A DNA stretch of 64,000 nt from Sapria himalayana (Eukaryota; Streptophyta; Magnoliopsida; Malpighiales; Rafflesiaceae): contig JAREIK010001718.1 of the NCBI GenBank assembly GCA_029783825.1, positions 3,972,898 through 4,036,897 on the forward strand, in the 5' to 3' direction. Positions within the stretch are counted from its first letter, which is position 1, and each line of letters starts with the position of its first letter. Below, one piece after another: positions 33,691 through 44,925 of the stretch. The position numbers and the translations under genes are program-made. The notes beneath the pieces are model-generated. The model was not told the DNA's origin and made no database searches. It worked only from the letters and a program-made list of their open reading frames with translations.

Positions 33691-34990
33691 TAATATGATC
33701 TCGATGATATTCAATATTTGGATTAATCATAATGACAATGCATTTGTATGTGTCACTGTTTATTTTGTTCATTCTAAGTGAAATCTAAATAAAAAAATAT
33801 AAGAATTTCATGAAATCTTATATTTTCATGATGATCTTGTCATATATGTTTGTTTTATGAGAATTTTTAAAGAATATAAGATACAAAATAAAATATATAT
33901 TATGATATCTGATAATATTTTAAATAATAGTATTATAATAAATATTTCTATAAGAATTTTTTAAAATGATTATTTAGTTGAGATTTTTCACGTTAGATCA
34001 ATATGTTAGATAATAAATCTAATAATATAAGTCGACTTAAAAATAGTTTCTCGCTCATTCGAACAAATATGAGATGTATTAAAATATATTATGGCACCTT
34101 ACAAATTATAAGATTTTTATTGTCTATGTAAGTCAATAGATATAAAAAAATTTTCAATTGGATTTAAAATAGAGGTGTCAACTGGGCTGAGCTGGCCTGG
34201 TCCCACACGAGGCACAACATGCTTCGGTCATCCCTGGGCTGGCCCGGCACGGGAATTTTCCGTGCCCGTGCCGTGTCGTACTTGACTTGGCATGGTACCA
34301 TGGCCTGTTGGCACGGTATCTCGGCACGAGCCGAGAAACCTCCCCAGCAGCAGAAGCTAAGCTCGACGGGCAAAACTTGCCAACCCCCGATAGTGAAGAA
34401 GAATCACGGCGGGAGAGTGGAGCGGTGGCGCGCTGCCAAATCCTAATTTTTTTTTAAATTAGGGTTCGGCCCGACCAGGCCGAACTTAGCGGATCCGTGC
34501 TGAGGGTCCGTGCCGGGCTGATCTCCACAGAACCGTGCCGGGCCAGGCACGACACGGTATAGTAACCGTGTCGTGTCTGGCCTGGCACGGAAGCACATTC
34601 GGGCCGGCAAAAAAATACCGGGCCAGCCCGGAATGTTTCGTTTGACACCTCTAATTTGAAATAATCTTGAAATTTTGCATTTATAATATTAGATTATATG
34701 TTGTTAATTTCTAATTATGTTAATAACAACATTTATGAAATAATAATTAGTGAATTAGATTTGACATAGTTTTTTTAATTTATAATTTTTTTTATAATAT
34801 GATGAACATGTATTCATTTGCATATACTCTCATAATATTAATTTTATTGTGAGAAATCTAATTCATTAATTATTAATGAATTTTACATGAGTAGTATTTT
34901 TAATTAATATAGAGAATATTTTTTTTGGGACATAACTATTAAGATAAAAAAATATTTCTAGTTTGCTTTTTGTTTTTTTTTTAATTATTG
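33690..34990 (+). pseudogene. Decayed hAT transposase split by a younger hAT
   Basis: Plus-strand fragments line up with the transposase of the 5398-9111 element. In order they are 'IFNIWINHND' (for 'TSDIWTCHDD'), 'NKKI.EFHEILYFHDD', 'MRIFKEYKIQNKIY' with 'ISDNILNNS' (for 'FDNAANN'), 'EIFHVRSIC.IINLI', 'VLKYIMAPYKL' and 'KSIDIKKF'. After the insertion at 34170-34653 come 'NNLEILHL' and 'NMMNMYSFAYT' (for 'DTTNMCSSVYT'). BED finger and dimerisation region were not found. No termini of this older element were located. It is more decayed than the 12.6-kb copy. Confidence 0.75.
34170..34653. mobile_element. 484-bp hAT element nested in a hAT relic
   Basis: The left terminus is 'tagaggtgtcaactgggc' and the right is '..gtttgacacctcta'. 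The 8-bp duplication has one mismatch (ATTTAAAA at 34162-34169, ATTTGAAA at 34654-34661). It is GC-rich with family words throughout. It lacks the hairpin seen in two relatives, and its central 100 bases ('agcagcagaagctaagctcg' region) look unrelated to the family ends. It contains no credible gene. Confidence 0.92.
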
Positions 34991-35857
34991 TTTTACTTTA
35001 TTATTAATCGGAACATGTTACACATAGGTTATCTCAACTGGATGGCTTATTATATAGGGGAGCGCCTCTTGAATGCTTTTTATTATTGAATTACATTAGA
35101 TATTTTAGAGATTTTTTTTTTGCTTTATTATTCAACATTGATATAATATTTTATATGTTTGTATAAAAGTGTCTGATATGTGGGCTACCCAACTCTAGGA
35201 TAATCATGTTAAAAAAATAATTAAAAAAAATAATACAAAAATAAAAATACTTCCACAATAAACTTTAGATACATGCAATAACTAATGTTTTTTTTAATGC
35301 AGTAACATATGTTGTTTACATACAATAATATATAGACATATGAGAAACCCACCAAAATAGTATTTGGATGGTTTTTTGTTTTTTTTTTTTTAATTTTTTA
35401 TTTTTACTCCAATTCTCCTTTATCAATCACATGGTATATGTATATGATAAATTTTTATACTAGCCAATTATCTCAGTAGTGATCATGATCAAGCATATTT
35501 AATTTCAGAATTTTTTTTAGATACGGTGCATTAGTGATGATTTCAACTCATCTATATAGTATTTGGATGGTTGATCGCTAAGAAATGTTTTATGTTGTTT
35601 ATATATATTCGAGGTCATCACTTGGTATGATAACGAGTGACTTCATCAAAGGGTAGTAGGTCTCGAGTTTAAGATTCATCGGATATAGTATGTTTGAATT
35701 TCGGGGGTAAGGATGTCGAGATATTAACATCTCTAAATACATTATTACTTCATAATGTCTTAAATATGAGTTTGTATTTTGAGATTAAATATGCAAAATC
35801 CCAAATAGCTGCTTATAAAGTGAATATAATGTTGATGAATGATGGATGATGATGTAG
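34991..35857. other. Intronic sequence before MED16 exon, nothing seen
   Basis: AT-rich DNA with T-runs and no recognisable element. 'ggtcatcacttggtatgataacgag' near 35611-35635 has no recognised partner. The MED16 acceptor follows at 35856-35857. Confidence 0.5.
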
Positions 35858-36250
35858 AATATGCCTCGTCCAAGAGGTCTAGATGCTGCTGCATTGTTGC
35901 TCCGTGAATTGGAACTCCATCCTCCATCAGAAGACTGGCATCGGAGAAACACGTTCAGTGGCTTCTGCTCCAATTCAAATGGCACTGACTCTGAAGATTA
36001 TCGAAGCAGATCATCATCACATGGTGCTGGTGCGGATTCACCTGATCTAGCCGCCATGAAAAATCACGACTTCCCCTCTGCTGCTACTGTTCCAGTCCTG
36101 TGGCCAAGAAAGCGCAGGTTGCTTGAAAGAGAAGCAGCTTTTGGTTTGAATACCTCGGTTGGTCTTGGAGCATATCTTGGGCTGATGGGATCTAGAAGGG
36201 ACGTCATCACTGGCACCTGGAAGTCCGGAATTAAAGGGATCTGGTACAAG
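35858..36250 (+). CDS. MED16: MED16 exon (131 codons)
   Basis: The exon starts 'NMPRPRGLDAAALLLREL' and continues 'ELHPPSEDWHRRN', then a variable serine- and acidic-rich linker, 'LWPRKRRLLEREAAFGLN', 'TSVGLGAYLGLMGSRRDV' and 'GIWYK'. These are diagnostic blocks of plant MED16. The acceptor AG is at 35856-35857 and the donor GT at 36251. 393 bases keep phase 0. The basic 'PRKRR' could contribute to nuclear import, though that is inference. The frame is open and conserved, as expected of a working gene. Confidence 0.95.
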
Positions 36251-36352
36251 GTATGGATGGTGGGGCCCCTGCACTATGTTTTTGGGCAATAACATATTGT
36301 TTGTTTAATTAATGGATATGTTGGTGTGCGTGCGTGCGTGTGTCCTGCACAG
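36251..36352 (+). other. MED16 last intron (102 bp)
   Basis: The intron has GT at 36251-36252 and AG at 36351-36352, with a short (GTGC)n-like run just before the acceptor. It contrasts with the 19.0- and 14.5-kb introns upstream. Confidence 0.9.
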
Positions 36353-36499
36353 TGCGTGAGATGCATGAGGCAGACCTCCGCTTTTGCATCCCCAGATCTT
36401 CCTGTTCCAGTTGGTCAAAACGATCGGGAGGCTTGGTGGACCAGCTGTTGGGCCTGTGCCTGTCCTATGTGTGGTGGCACTTGGGTTCGAGTCGTTTAG
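36353..36499 (+). CDS. MED16: MED16 terminal exon with CxxC zinc-binding motifs
   Basis: 48 codons and a TAG stop encode the MED16 C-terminus: 'CVRCMRQTSAFASP', 'REAWWTSCWACACPMC' and 'GGTWVRVV'. Two CxxC pairs (CVRC and CPMC) form a zinc-ribbon-like end conserved in plant MED16. The join 'WYK|CVRC' restores the family's 'WYKC.RC'. Nothing is truncated at the 3' end. The stop is followed by about 240 bases that probably hold the 3' UTR. No canonical AATAAA is evident close by, but plant poly(A) signals are loose. Confidence 0.95.
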   Translation, partial: CVRCMRQTSAFASPDLPVPVGQNDREAWWTSCWACACPMCGGTWVRVV

Positions 36500-36839
36500 G
36501 TTTCTCCAGAACCCCCCCTGCCTGCCTGTTGTATATTTATTAGTTTTAATGTGGTTAAGCTGTTTATCATGTGCTTAATTTATTAGTCTTAAGTGTTATT
36601 TGATTTCAAAATGAAAGTCAAATTATCATTTTTTGCTCAAATGATCATGTAATCATACTTGCTAATGTTTAAATATGTTATTGGTCTTATGTGTTATTTT
36701 GAAATGGATTGTATTAGTAATGTTAATAACAGACATGTCAAGTCTGACATGTGCTTGTGAGTGTGCATGGAACTGGATGCAGGCATGAGTGCATGGGGGG
36801 GGGGGGGTGTGTGTGTGTGTGTACACATCTAAAAGAAGT
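36500..36839 (+). other. Probable MED16 3' UTR and downstream flank
   Basis: Unique-looking T-rich sequence follows the stop ('tgtatatttattag', 'gtgcttaatttattag'), consistent with a plant 3' UTR. The cleavage site is not defined. From 36797 a poly-G and (GT)n run leads into the minisatellite. Confidence 0.4.
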
Positions 36840-38368
36840 GTGTGCGTGTGTGTGTGAATGCAAGTGGGTGCAGGCATGAGTGCCTGCATGAGTTTGCATT
36901 GAAGTGTGTGCAGGAATGGGTGCATGCATGTGTGTATGGAAGTGTGGATACAAACATAAGTGCATGCATGTGTGTGACTGGAAGTGTGGGTACAAGCACA
37001 TGCTTGCATGTGTATGTTTGAAAGTGTGGGTGCAACCATGAGTGCATGCATGCGTGCATGTTTGAAAGTGTGGGTGCAACCATGAGTGCATGCATGTGTG
37101 CATGCTTGAAAGTGTGGGTGCAACCATGAGTGCATGCATGCGTGCATGCTTGAAAGTGTGGGTGCAACCATGAGTGCATGCTGGAAAGTGTGGGTGCAAC
37201 CATGAGTGCATGCTTGAAAGTGTGGGTGCAACCATGAGTGCATGCTTGAAAGTGTGGGTGCAACCATGAGTTCATGCTTGAAAGTGTGGATGCAACAATG
37301 AGTGCATGCTTGAAAGTGTGGATGCAACCATGAGTGCATGCTTGAAAGTGTGGATGCAACCATGAGTGCATGCTTGAAAGTGTGGATGCAACCATGAGTG
37401 CATGCTTGAAAGTGTGGATGCAACCATGAGTGTTTGCTTGAAAGTGTGGATGCAACCATGAGTGCATGCTTGAAAGTGTGGATGCAACCATGAGTGCATG
37501 CTTGAAAGTGTGGATGCAACCATGAGTGCATGCTTGAAAGTGTGGATGCAACCATGAGTGCATGCTTGAAAGTGTGGATGCAACCATGAGTGCATGCTTG
37601 AAAGTGTGGATGCAACCATGAGTGCATGCTTGAAAGTGTGGATGCAACCATGAGTGCATGCTTGAAAGTGTGGATGCAACCATGAGTGCATGCTTGAAAG
37701 TGTGGATGCAACCATGAGTGCATGCTTGAAAGTGTGGATGCAACCATGAGTGCATGCTTGAAAGTGTGGATGCAACCATGAGTGCATGCTTGAAAGTGTG
37801 GATGCAACCATGAGTGCATGCTTGAAAGTGTGGATGCAACCATGAGTGCATGCTTGAAAGTGTGGATGCAACCATGAGTGCATGCTTGAAAGTGTGGATG
37901 CAACCATGAGTGCATGCTTGAAAGTGTGGGTGCAACCATGAGTGCATGCTTGAAAGTGTGGGTGCAACCATGAGTGCATGCTTGAAAGTGTGGGTGCAAC
38001 CATGAGTGCATGCTTGAAAGTGTGGGTGCAACCATGAGTGCATGCTTGAAAGTGTGGGTGCAACCATGAGTGCATGCTTGAAGTGTGGGTGCAACCATGA
38101 GTGCATGCTTGAAAGTGTGGGTGCAACCATGAGTGCATGCTTGAAAGTGTGGGTGCAACCATGAGTGCATGCTTGAAAGTGTGGGTGCAACCATGAGTGC
38201 ATGCTTGAAAGTGTGGGTGCAACCATGAGTGCATGCTTGAAAGTGTGGGTGCAACCATGAGTGCATGCTTGAAAGTGTGGGTGCAACCATGAGTGCATGC
38301 TTGAAAGTGTGGGTGCAACCATGAGTGCATGCTTGAAAGTGTGGATGCAACCATGAGTGCATGCTTGA
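36840..38368. repeat. 32-bp minisatellite beside MED16, about 38 units
   Basis: The unit 'cttgaaagtgtgggtgcaac' plus 'catgagtgcatg' (32 bases) repeats almost perfectly from about 37147 to 38368. Three 44-bp units with an extra 'tgcatgcgtgca' precede it (about 37018-37146), and a degenerate zone lies before that. Units come in two forms, 'gtgtggg' and 'gtgtgga', arranged in blocks: the 'gga' form fills about 37280-37915 and the 'ggg' form the flanks, with a final 'gga' unit. One unit (near 38083) lost a base. The long minus-strand open frames here (up to 566 codons) are products of the repeat and not genes. Confidence 0.95.
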
Positions 38369-38563
38369 ATTGTACCTACCATTACATCAAACTAATGAAA
38401 GTTAGTACTTATTCATTATTTTTTTTAATCCCTCCAAATGTATCTTGTAATATCACTTAGCTCATTTATTTGCCTTGGAATCCTGCTGTTGGGGTATAAA
38501 AGTTTCCCATCTAAAGAGTATAAATGTTGTTTACAAAATCTATTTTCACCAATCTTTTAAGTG

Positions 38564-38718
38564 CGTGTGTGTGTGTGCGCGCGCGCATGCGCTTGCATGT
38601 TTGTGTGTGTGTGTGTGTGTGTGTGCGTGTGTCTGTGTGTGTGTGTGCGCGTGTCTGTGTGTGTGCGTGTGTGTTTGTATATGTGTGTGTGTGTGTGCGC
38701 GCGCCTGTGTGTGTGTTG
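38564..38718. repeat. (GT)n/(GC)n compound microsatellite
   Basis: Alternating purine-pyrimidine tract of GTGTGT and GCGCGC runs of about 150 bases, potentially Z-DNA-forming. The Val-Cys-rich frames through it are not genes. Confidence 0.95.
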
Positions 38719-38929
38719 GATCGTGGGTCTGCCTATATGTGAGATTAGAAAGGATTAAACCTCTAAATTCTATTAACAATCCACATCTTGATTTTCAATA
38801 TCAATGTTTATCTGAATGTTTAACTTCTCTGAATCTTCATAATACTCACGCTAAAACTTAAAAGTTCACTCTTGTGTCTTCTCAATTCTTTTAGCATGTC
38901 AATGCTTCAAAATATTTGGTTCAAGACCT

Positions 38930-41040
38930 GCCTTCATGTTTTTAAATATATCCACAACTATATAAAAAATGGACTTATAACCAATAATATATACCTGAAG
39001 TTAATCTGTTATTTTAAATAACACATGAAAAGTGAACTTATATGATTTTTACTATTGAGCAGACCACCTCGCTATTTAATTATATAAGTACATGGGTTGT
39101 ACGAGTAATAAAGTTTACATAAGTCTAGATATCGATCTCATATAGATTATATAGGTAGTTCAATTAACTAATAGTGAACTAATAATTATTCAAGTTGAAT
39201 AGATATATTTGATCTTCGAAGAGATACTCAGACTTTAGGGTTGATTAATATCCTTATGCGCTATGATTCTTCTCTTGTATTTAGTCAATATCATATTTGA
39301 TTATTGGATGAATGATTGATTAATAGGAAAATTCTCATGTACCTTCTTGTGATATATAAGGTGATCATTATTCTTAGACTATCACTATTATTGAAGATTT
39401 CCTCGTAGTTATTCCCTTCGTACTATATCATTATATATGGTACTAATCTTTAATTAACTTAAATATGCAAAATAATATGGTACCAAATATATTTGTATTT
39501 TTGACTCCATATGCACCATACTCATGATAATTAATATATACTTTCCCATGATTTTTATCTATGGAAGTCATATAAGAGGGAATAACCTATAAAGCTATCA
39601 CCACCATATTAATCTCCATTGTATGTGTCTCATGATATGCTTATCACCATCTACTACAGCTAACATATAACTTTCATACTATGGTAAAATTCTTAGGTTT
39701 GACATTCTATTTAGCCTCATATTACTCAAAGATTAATTCTTCTAAATAGTACTTAATAGATTGATCTTTAATATATTTGTATATTTGGCTTCGTAAGTAT
39801 TATACTTTTAATTATTAAATTTATTTCAACTTTATGTTTTCTCACATTGATATATCTCATGATAAGGATTAGAAGGATTGTCACTTTTTTATTATCATAC
39901 CATGTGAATGTGTCCTATGATTTATTTGTTTGAATCTACCATATTAAATATGCATGAACTTATGTATTTATGAAAATCCTAAGTTTTAGTTTTAATTTGC
40001 ATCTTTATCTATCAACATCCAAATAAAATATAAACACAAACATAAACTTATATAATTCTTAATTCATCATAATACGAGTATATTTATCATCCATATATTT
40101 TAGTTTAGTCAATTATTAGAAAGAAAATCACACAAGAAATATTCAGAGGTATCTCATAGATTTGAGGGTTCCTAATAAATATCCAAGTAAAAATCTAAGC
40201 ATAAAATTCTAATTCCAATCAAGAATATTTGTGTTTGCCTTGGATTTACCCTAAATGGGGTAGGAATAGCATCACCTAGGATTCTTGGCATGCATGGTTC
40301 ATAATTTTCCCCTCCATTCGTCTCTTTTTTCTAAATGTTATTTTTATACTTTGGGAATTTGTATGATATTTTAAATTAGAAGTGGTGGCATAGACTTGAT
40401 GATTTTATTAGCTCTTTAAATCTTATATGAAATACTAATATTGCAACGATGATGAATGTAACAACTTTAAGTACCTTTTTTCTAGAACTATTTATAACAT
40501 AAAGTAATAATGCTAGAATTAGTCATTGTTTTGGTCTTAACTTTCTGTGCAAAGTGTTGTGACACTAGAAATGCTATGACTTAGACAATTACTTTATATA
40601 ACATAGTCATGATGTTTGAATTGGCAGCAATTTTAATTTTGAATTTTTGAGCAAAATATCACGGTACTAAATATCATAACTAAGATAATTATTCTTTATA
40701 ACACAAAGTTATGATACTGAATAAGGTCACGATTTTGATGTTTTCTCTCTAAAGCGCAAATTTGTGGTATTGGAAAAGTCACGACTAGAGTAAATGATCT
40801 TTATAATGAAAAATCATGGTAGAAAATAATGGCATGACTCAAAACTCTTTGTATTTTAGTTATGCATTAAATAAGTCAAGACTCTACAAATTATCATGAT
40901 TATGTATATCAATGAGATAATTGGTTACTATGTTAGAAAAATAATATCATAACTAATAACATCATAACTAATATGAATCCAAAAAAATATCATGATTATG
41001 GATTCATAACTAATATGAATCCATAATTAATATATTGTCC
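38930..41040 (-). mobile_element. Partial Ty3-gypsy LTR (third copy of a family)
   Basis: Similar to the LTRs at 48515-50731 and 52425-54980. Shared stretches include 'gtctagatatc.atc.cata' followed by 'aatagtgaactaa', the 'tgtctcatgatatgcttatcac' and 'ctatagtaaaattcttagg' regions, and the repeated 'tcatgac/tcacgac' words toward 40540-40880. The right boundary equivalent to 'cactcaaag' was not found, so it may be a truncated solo LTR. Orientation is taken from its relatives. No coding sequence. Confidence 0.6.
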
Positions 41041-42563
41041 AAACTATAATTTCTTACGGCATACAATTCTATACACAAATAAAAACAAAAATTAATAGTA
41101 TTCACAGAACACACATAGAATTATAAATAAGATGTTATTATATATATAATCTGTATATACAATGCACAAAAAATAAATCACACTTCAATGCACATATTGA
41201 ATACATATATTACAATTTAAACATAATCACATAAATAAATTGTAATATTCAAACTAGTATAAGGAGAAAGAGAGAAATTATTATGCCTTAACTTTTTGAA
41301 CTCAAAACCAAAAAATAAATAAAGTGACATAAACTCACACACATAAATGCACACCTTGCTAGAAAATGTATACTTTGCAAAAAAAATACTCGGAAAAAAA
41401 AAACTTTTTATATCTTGCACACACTATTTTTTTAAAGACCCTATGGGGGCTCTCTCCATTCAAGATGGCACCACACATGCCCTCTTTGCAAATGTGAGAA
41501 TGTTTCCATTTTCGCAAAGTTTTTAAAAACTTTGTTTTATTTTTAATTTTTTTTAAAAAATATAATATGGGTTTGTATGTCATGTAATTGGTCTACCATG
41601 CTCAATGACTTCAAAAAAAAAAAAAAAAACAAACTAAACAAATAAAATTAATCGGTCTACCAAACTCAAGCAAACTCTACAGGGGGCTATGTAGTTTCAA
41701 TAGGGACTCGCAAATCTTCCCACTAGTTTCAATGATATCTTATTGTATGGGCGGATATTATATATGAAAAATTAGGGGTTGGTAATCCACCCCTAGATCC
41801 AATTAACCTAATTAGGATGAAGAGTTGACTCCTAAAAGTGGAATTATATCCATATAATCATGGTTTATGAAAGCCAGAGATAATCATAATCCCTTAATTT
41901 CAACAAAATATAATAAGTTGGTCCCCTAATATATTTTTTATAAATTTGGTCGATAATTAGCTAACCCCTAGGGGGTACAATCTACACAATTTTAGAAAAA
42001 GTGATGGGTACTACCAGTTTAGTTAATTTATATATTTTTGTTTTTTTTTTGATTTAAATGATAATGCGTAATAAGTATTTTAAACCTTTAAGTTTTATTT
42101 TTTCCACATTTTGCTATTTTTCATTTTGATTTTGTTTAGGTAAAATACATGATGGACTAAAAACATGAGTACATTTTCCACAAAATTTAAAATGATAACA
42201 TTCCCCTTTTTCAATTGGGGCACAAGGATTGAGGAGTAACCTCATCATTTCCAAAAAAAAAAATTAAATAAAAACATTATGTAAACATTTCCTAAAAGGG
42301 TTTTTTTCTTAAGGGGAAATTGTGTTTTGTTGCACTCCCTACAAAATAATTGAAAAAAATACCCAAAAATTAATATTTGAAAAAAAGTTTATCAAAACTA
42401 TTAACAAATCAAAGTTTGGTATATTCAAACATATTAATCATTAATTACCATTAATTATTATTAACTCCTTCACCCCGCTTGCCTCTCCCCCATGAAACAC
42501 ACTTCTCGCCCTCTCCCTACACACCTCCCCCTCTCCCCACGCTCCTCTTCCCTCTCTCCTTGC
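41041..42563. other. Intergenic AT-rich DNA, nothing recognised
   Basis: No coding homology was recognised in the short minus frames at 41217-41583. Poly-A runs and a CT-rich stretch near 42470-42560 are the only features. Confidence 0.5.
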
Positions 42564-44180
42564 TAGGGCTGGTAATGAACCGAGCCGAGCTTTGAATATT
42601 TTGAGATAGGCTAATTAATTTATGAGGGAGCTCGAGCCCAAGCCAATCTTTTGAATGAACTTAAAATCAGGCTCAAGCTTGACTTGAGCTCATTAGGCCC
42701 ATTTTCCATATGAACGAGCTCAAGCTCAACCTCGAGCTCAAGGCCAATCCTGAGCCTAAATAGAAGGACAAAAAAAAAAAGATAATGATATGGATGTTTT
42801 AAAAAATAACATCCATATCATCAAGTAAATAGATATTAAGTTTATAAGATAAAATTTTGATGATAATTAAAAAAAAGATTAATCTCATAAAAAAAATAAT
42901 AAAGAATGAAAGATAACACGATAAAAAATGAAAAAAAAAATTTGCTAAAAAAATTGAGATAATGAAAATTAGCAGATAAGATGAATATTAATCTAGATTA
43001 AAAAAAGGCTACAAACATATTTGTAATTCTCTTATTTTTTTATACAATAATATAACATTGAGATGGCAAGTGAATAAAAAAACTACTAATTTCCCTTAAC
43101 ACATTGAAATATGCAGAATGAATTATGATCCACCTATCCAGACATTCTAGAAATGGAAATATTATTTCATGTTTGACACAAGCGTAATCATGTTCATAAC
43201 AATAGAAACTATTTGGCAATAAACTATTGCAATACCATAACATAATGCAATTATTAACATCTACAAAAAATTGCTACAACATAACATAATGCAATTATTA
43301 ACATCTGCAATAAACTGCAACAACGTAACATAATGCAATTATTAACATCTTTCTAGATTTATAAACATACTAAAAACTGCAACAATAATTGCAACAATAA
43401 ATCTTTCTAGATTTATAAACTGCAACAATAATTTTATCAATAAACATACTAAAAATTATAACACTAACAATTTAATACAACTGCTGCAACAATAATCAGA
43501 GATTCCAAATTATGTAAATAGATTTATAATCTTTCTAGAAAGTATTATCAATAATGCTTAATCTTCAAAAATAAATATATGCACATCATAATTTTCCAAT
43601 ATTAAGATTAGATTTTACAAAATCCTAAAAGGAAATTTAAAATCCAAAAGAAATAATACTAAAGATTATAACATTCAAATTCTCAAGTCAAATGAAATTT
43701 TAAATATATTTCGGCATTAATGACTTCAATTCGAGGTGACTCATCCTCAACCTGCTAATTAACCAATAATTTAATTAGGATCTATTCTAACATTCTAATT
43801 ATATATATATTACTGATTATAAAAAAAATATTTTCATTTGGTAAAAGCTCCACTCCTATTTCATGACAAACAAATCCCCCAAACAAATCAAAGCTTGAAC
43901 AGTCTTAGGCTTCAATGAACTTTGATATTGATCAAGTACTCTTCCTCCAGCACTAAATATGGCTTCTAAAGGAGTGATAGTTATTTGAATGGATAGTACA
44001 TCTTGAGCAATTTTAGATAAGCATCAAAATTTATAGCATTGAATTTCAACCAATTCAAAGTATTAAATTCATCATAATTTTCATTATTATGCTTACAAAC
44101 TCCTTCTTTAAGATAAATGTCCAACTCAGTTTTATTTTCAGAAATGAAATCAGAATGATTTTCAGCCCACGCATCAATGA
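42564..44180 (-). mobile_element. GAGCTC-type hAT remnant with transposase end
   Basis: The left terminus 'tagggctggtaatgaaccga', followed by GAGCTC-rich sequence, has the look of a common plant hAT end. On the minus strand from about 44175 to 43830 a decayed transposase C-terminus reads 'NKTELDIYLKEGV', 'DEFNTLNWLKFNAINF', then across frames '[20 protein letters not shown]' and '[15 protein letters not shown]'. This is the hAT dimerisation block. The right part is missing: copia sequence begins at about 44185. It is a different hAT lineage from the GGCACGG family. Confidence 0.78.
43236..43350. repeat. 44-bp tandem repeat, three copies
   Basis: 'cataatgcaattattaacat' recurs at 43241, 43285 and 43329, a period of 44 bases. 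It lies in the untranslated part of the hAT remnant. Confidence 0.85.
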
Positions 44181-44184
44181 ACTA

Positions 44185-44874
44185 CTGCATCATAACTCTT
44201 GTTGCAAATAGTTTCAAGCAAACTCATAGTATTGACTATGATAGAAACTTTTCACTTGTCATAATGCTCAAGTCTATTAACATTATTTCTGTCATCGATG
44301 CATATTATGATGATGAGATTTGGCAAATAGATATCAAAATAATATTTTTTTTAATAAAAACTTACTTGAGGATGTGAACATGACACAACCAGAGGGTTTT
44401 ATTAATTCTAAGTATCATAATAAAGTATGTATGCTTCAGAAATCCATGCATGGTTTAAAGTAGGCTTCATGGAGCTAGAATCTTCATTTTGATTAGAATG
44501 TTAAAAAGTTTGGATTTATAAAAATTAAAGATGAGTCTTGTGTATACTAGAAAGTAAGCAGAAGCGCAATTATCTTTTTAATACTTTATGCGGATGACTT
44601 CTTACTCATTAGGAATGACATTCCTACCTTATAGAATGTCTAATCTTGGTTAAAAAAATATTTTTCAATGAAAGACTTGGGCAAAGTTACCAGCATCCTA
44701 AGTATAAAAATTTATAGAGATTGATCTCAAATGATACTAGTCATAAGTCAAAGTGGGTAAATAGAAAAAGTACTGCAGAGCTTTAGCATGCAATATTCCA
44801 AGCGAAGTTTTTTGCCAATATCTCATGGCATTAAGTTTAGTAAGCCTCAATGTGCTACCATGAAGGATGAAAGA

Positions 44875-44925
<51 letters not shown>

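Larger units (their letters stand above)
21360..35857 (+). other. MED16 intron of 14.5 kb
   Basis: Donor GT at 21360, acceptor AG at 35856-35857. The acceptor is preceded by 'gatgatgatgtag', a poor polypyrimidine tract. The interior is copia remnants on both strands and at least five hAT-type insertions, described separately. Confidence 0.85.

Noticed and set aside
36840..38368. CRISPR-like direct repeat array
   Set aside because: Units are contiguous with no unique spacers, the genome is a plant, and no cas-like gene exists.
36662..38382. Minus-strand open frames of 566, 517 and 360 codons
   Set aside because: They are translations of a 32-bp tandem repeat that has no stop in any minus frame. 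The same 32-residue cycle appears in all three frames, so there is no coding signal.
38475..38861. Val/Cys-rich frames
   Set aside because: They translate a (GT)n/(GC)n microsatellite.
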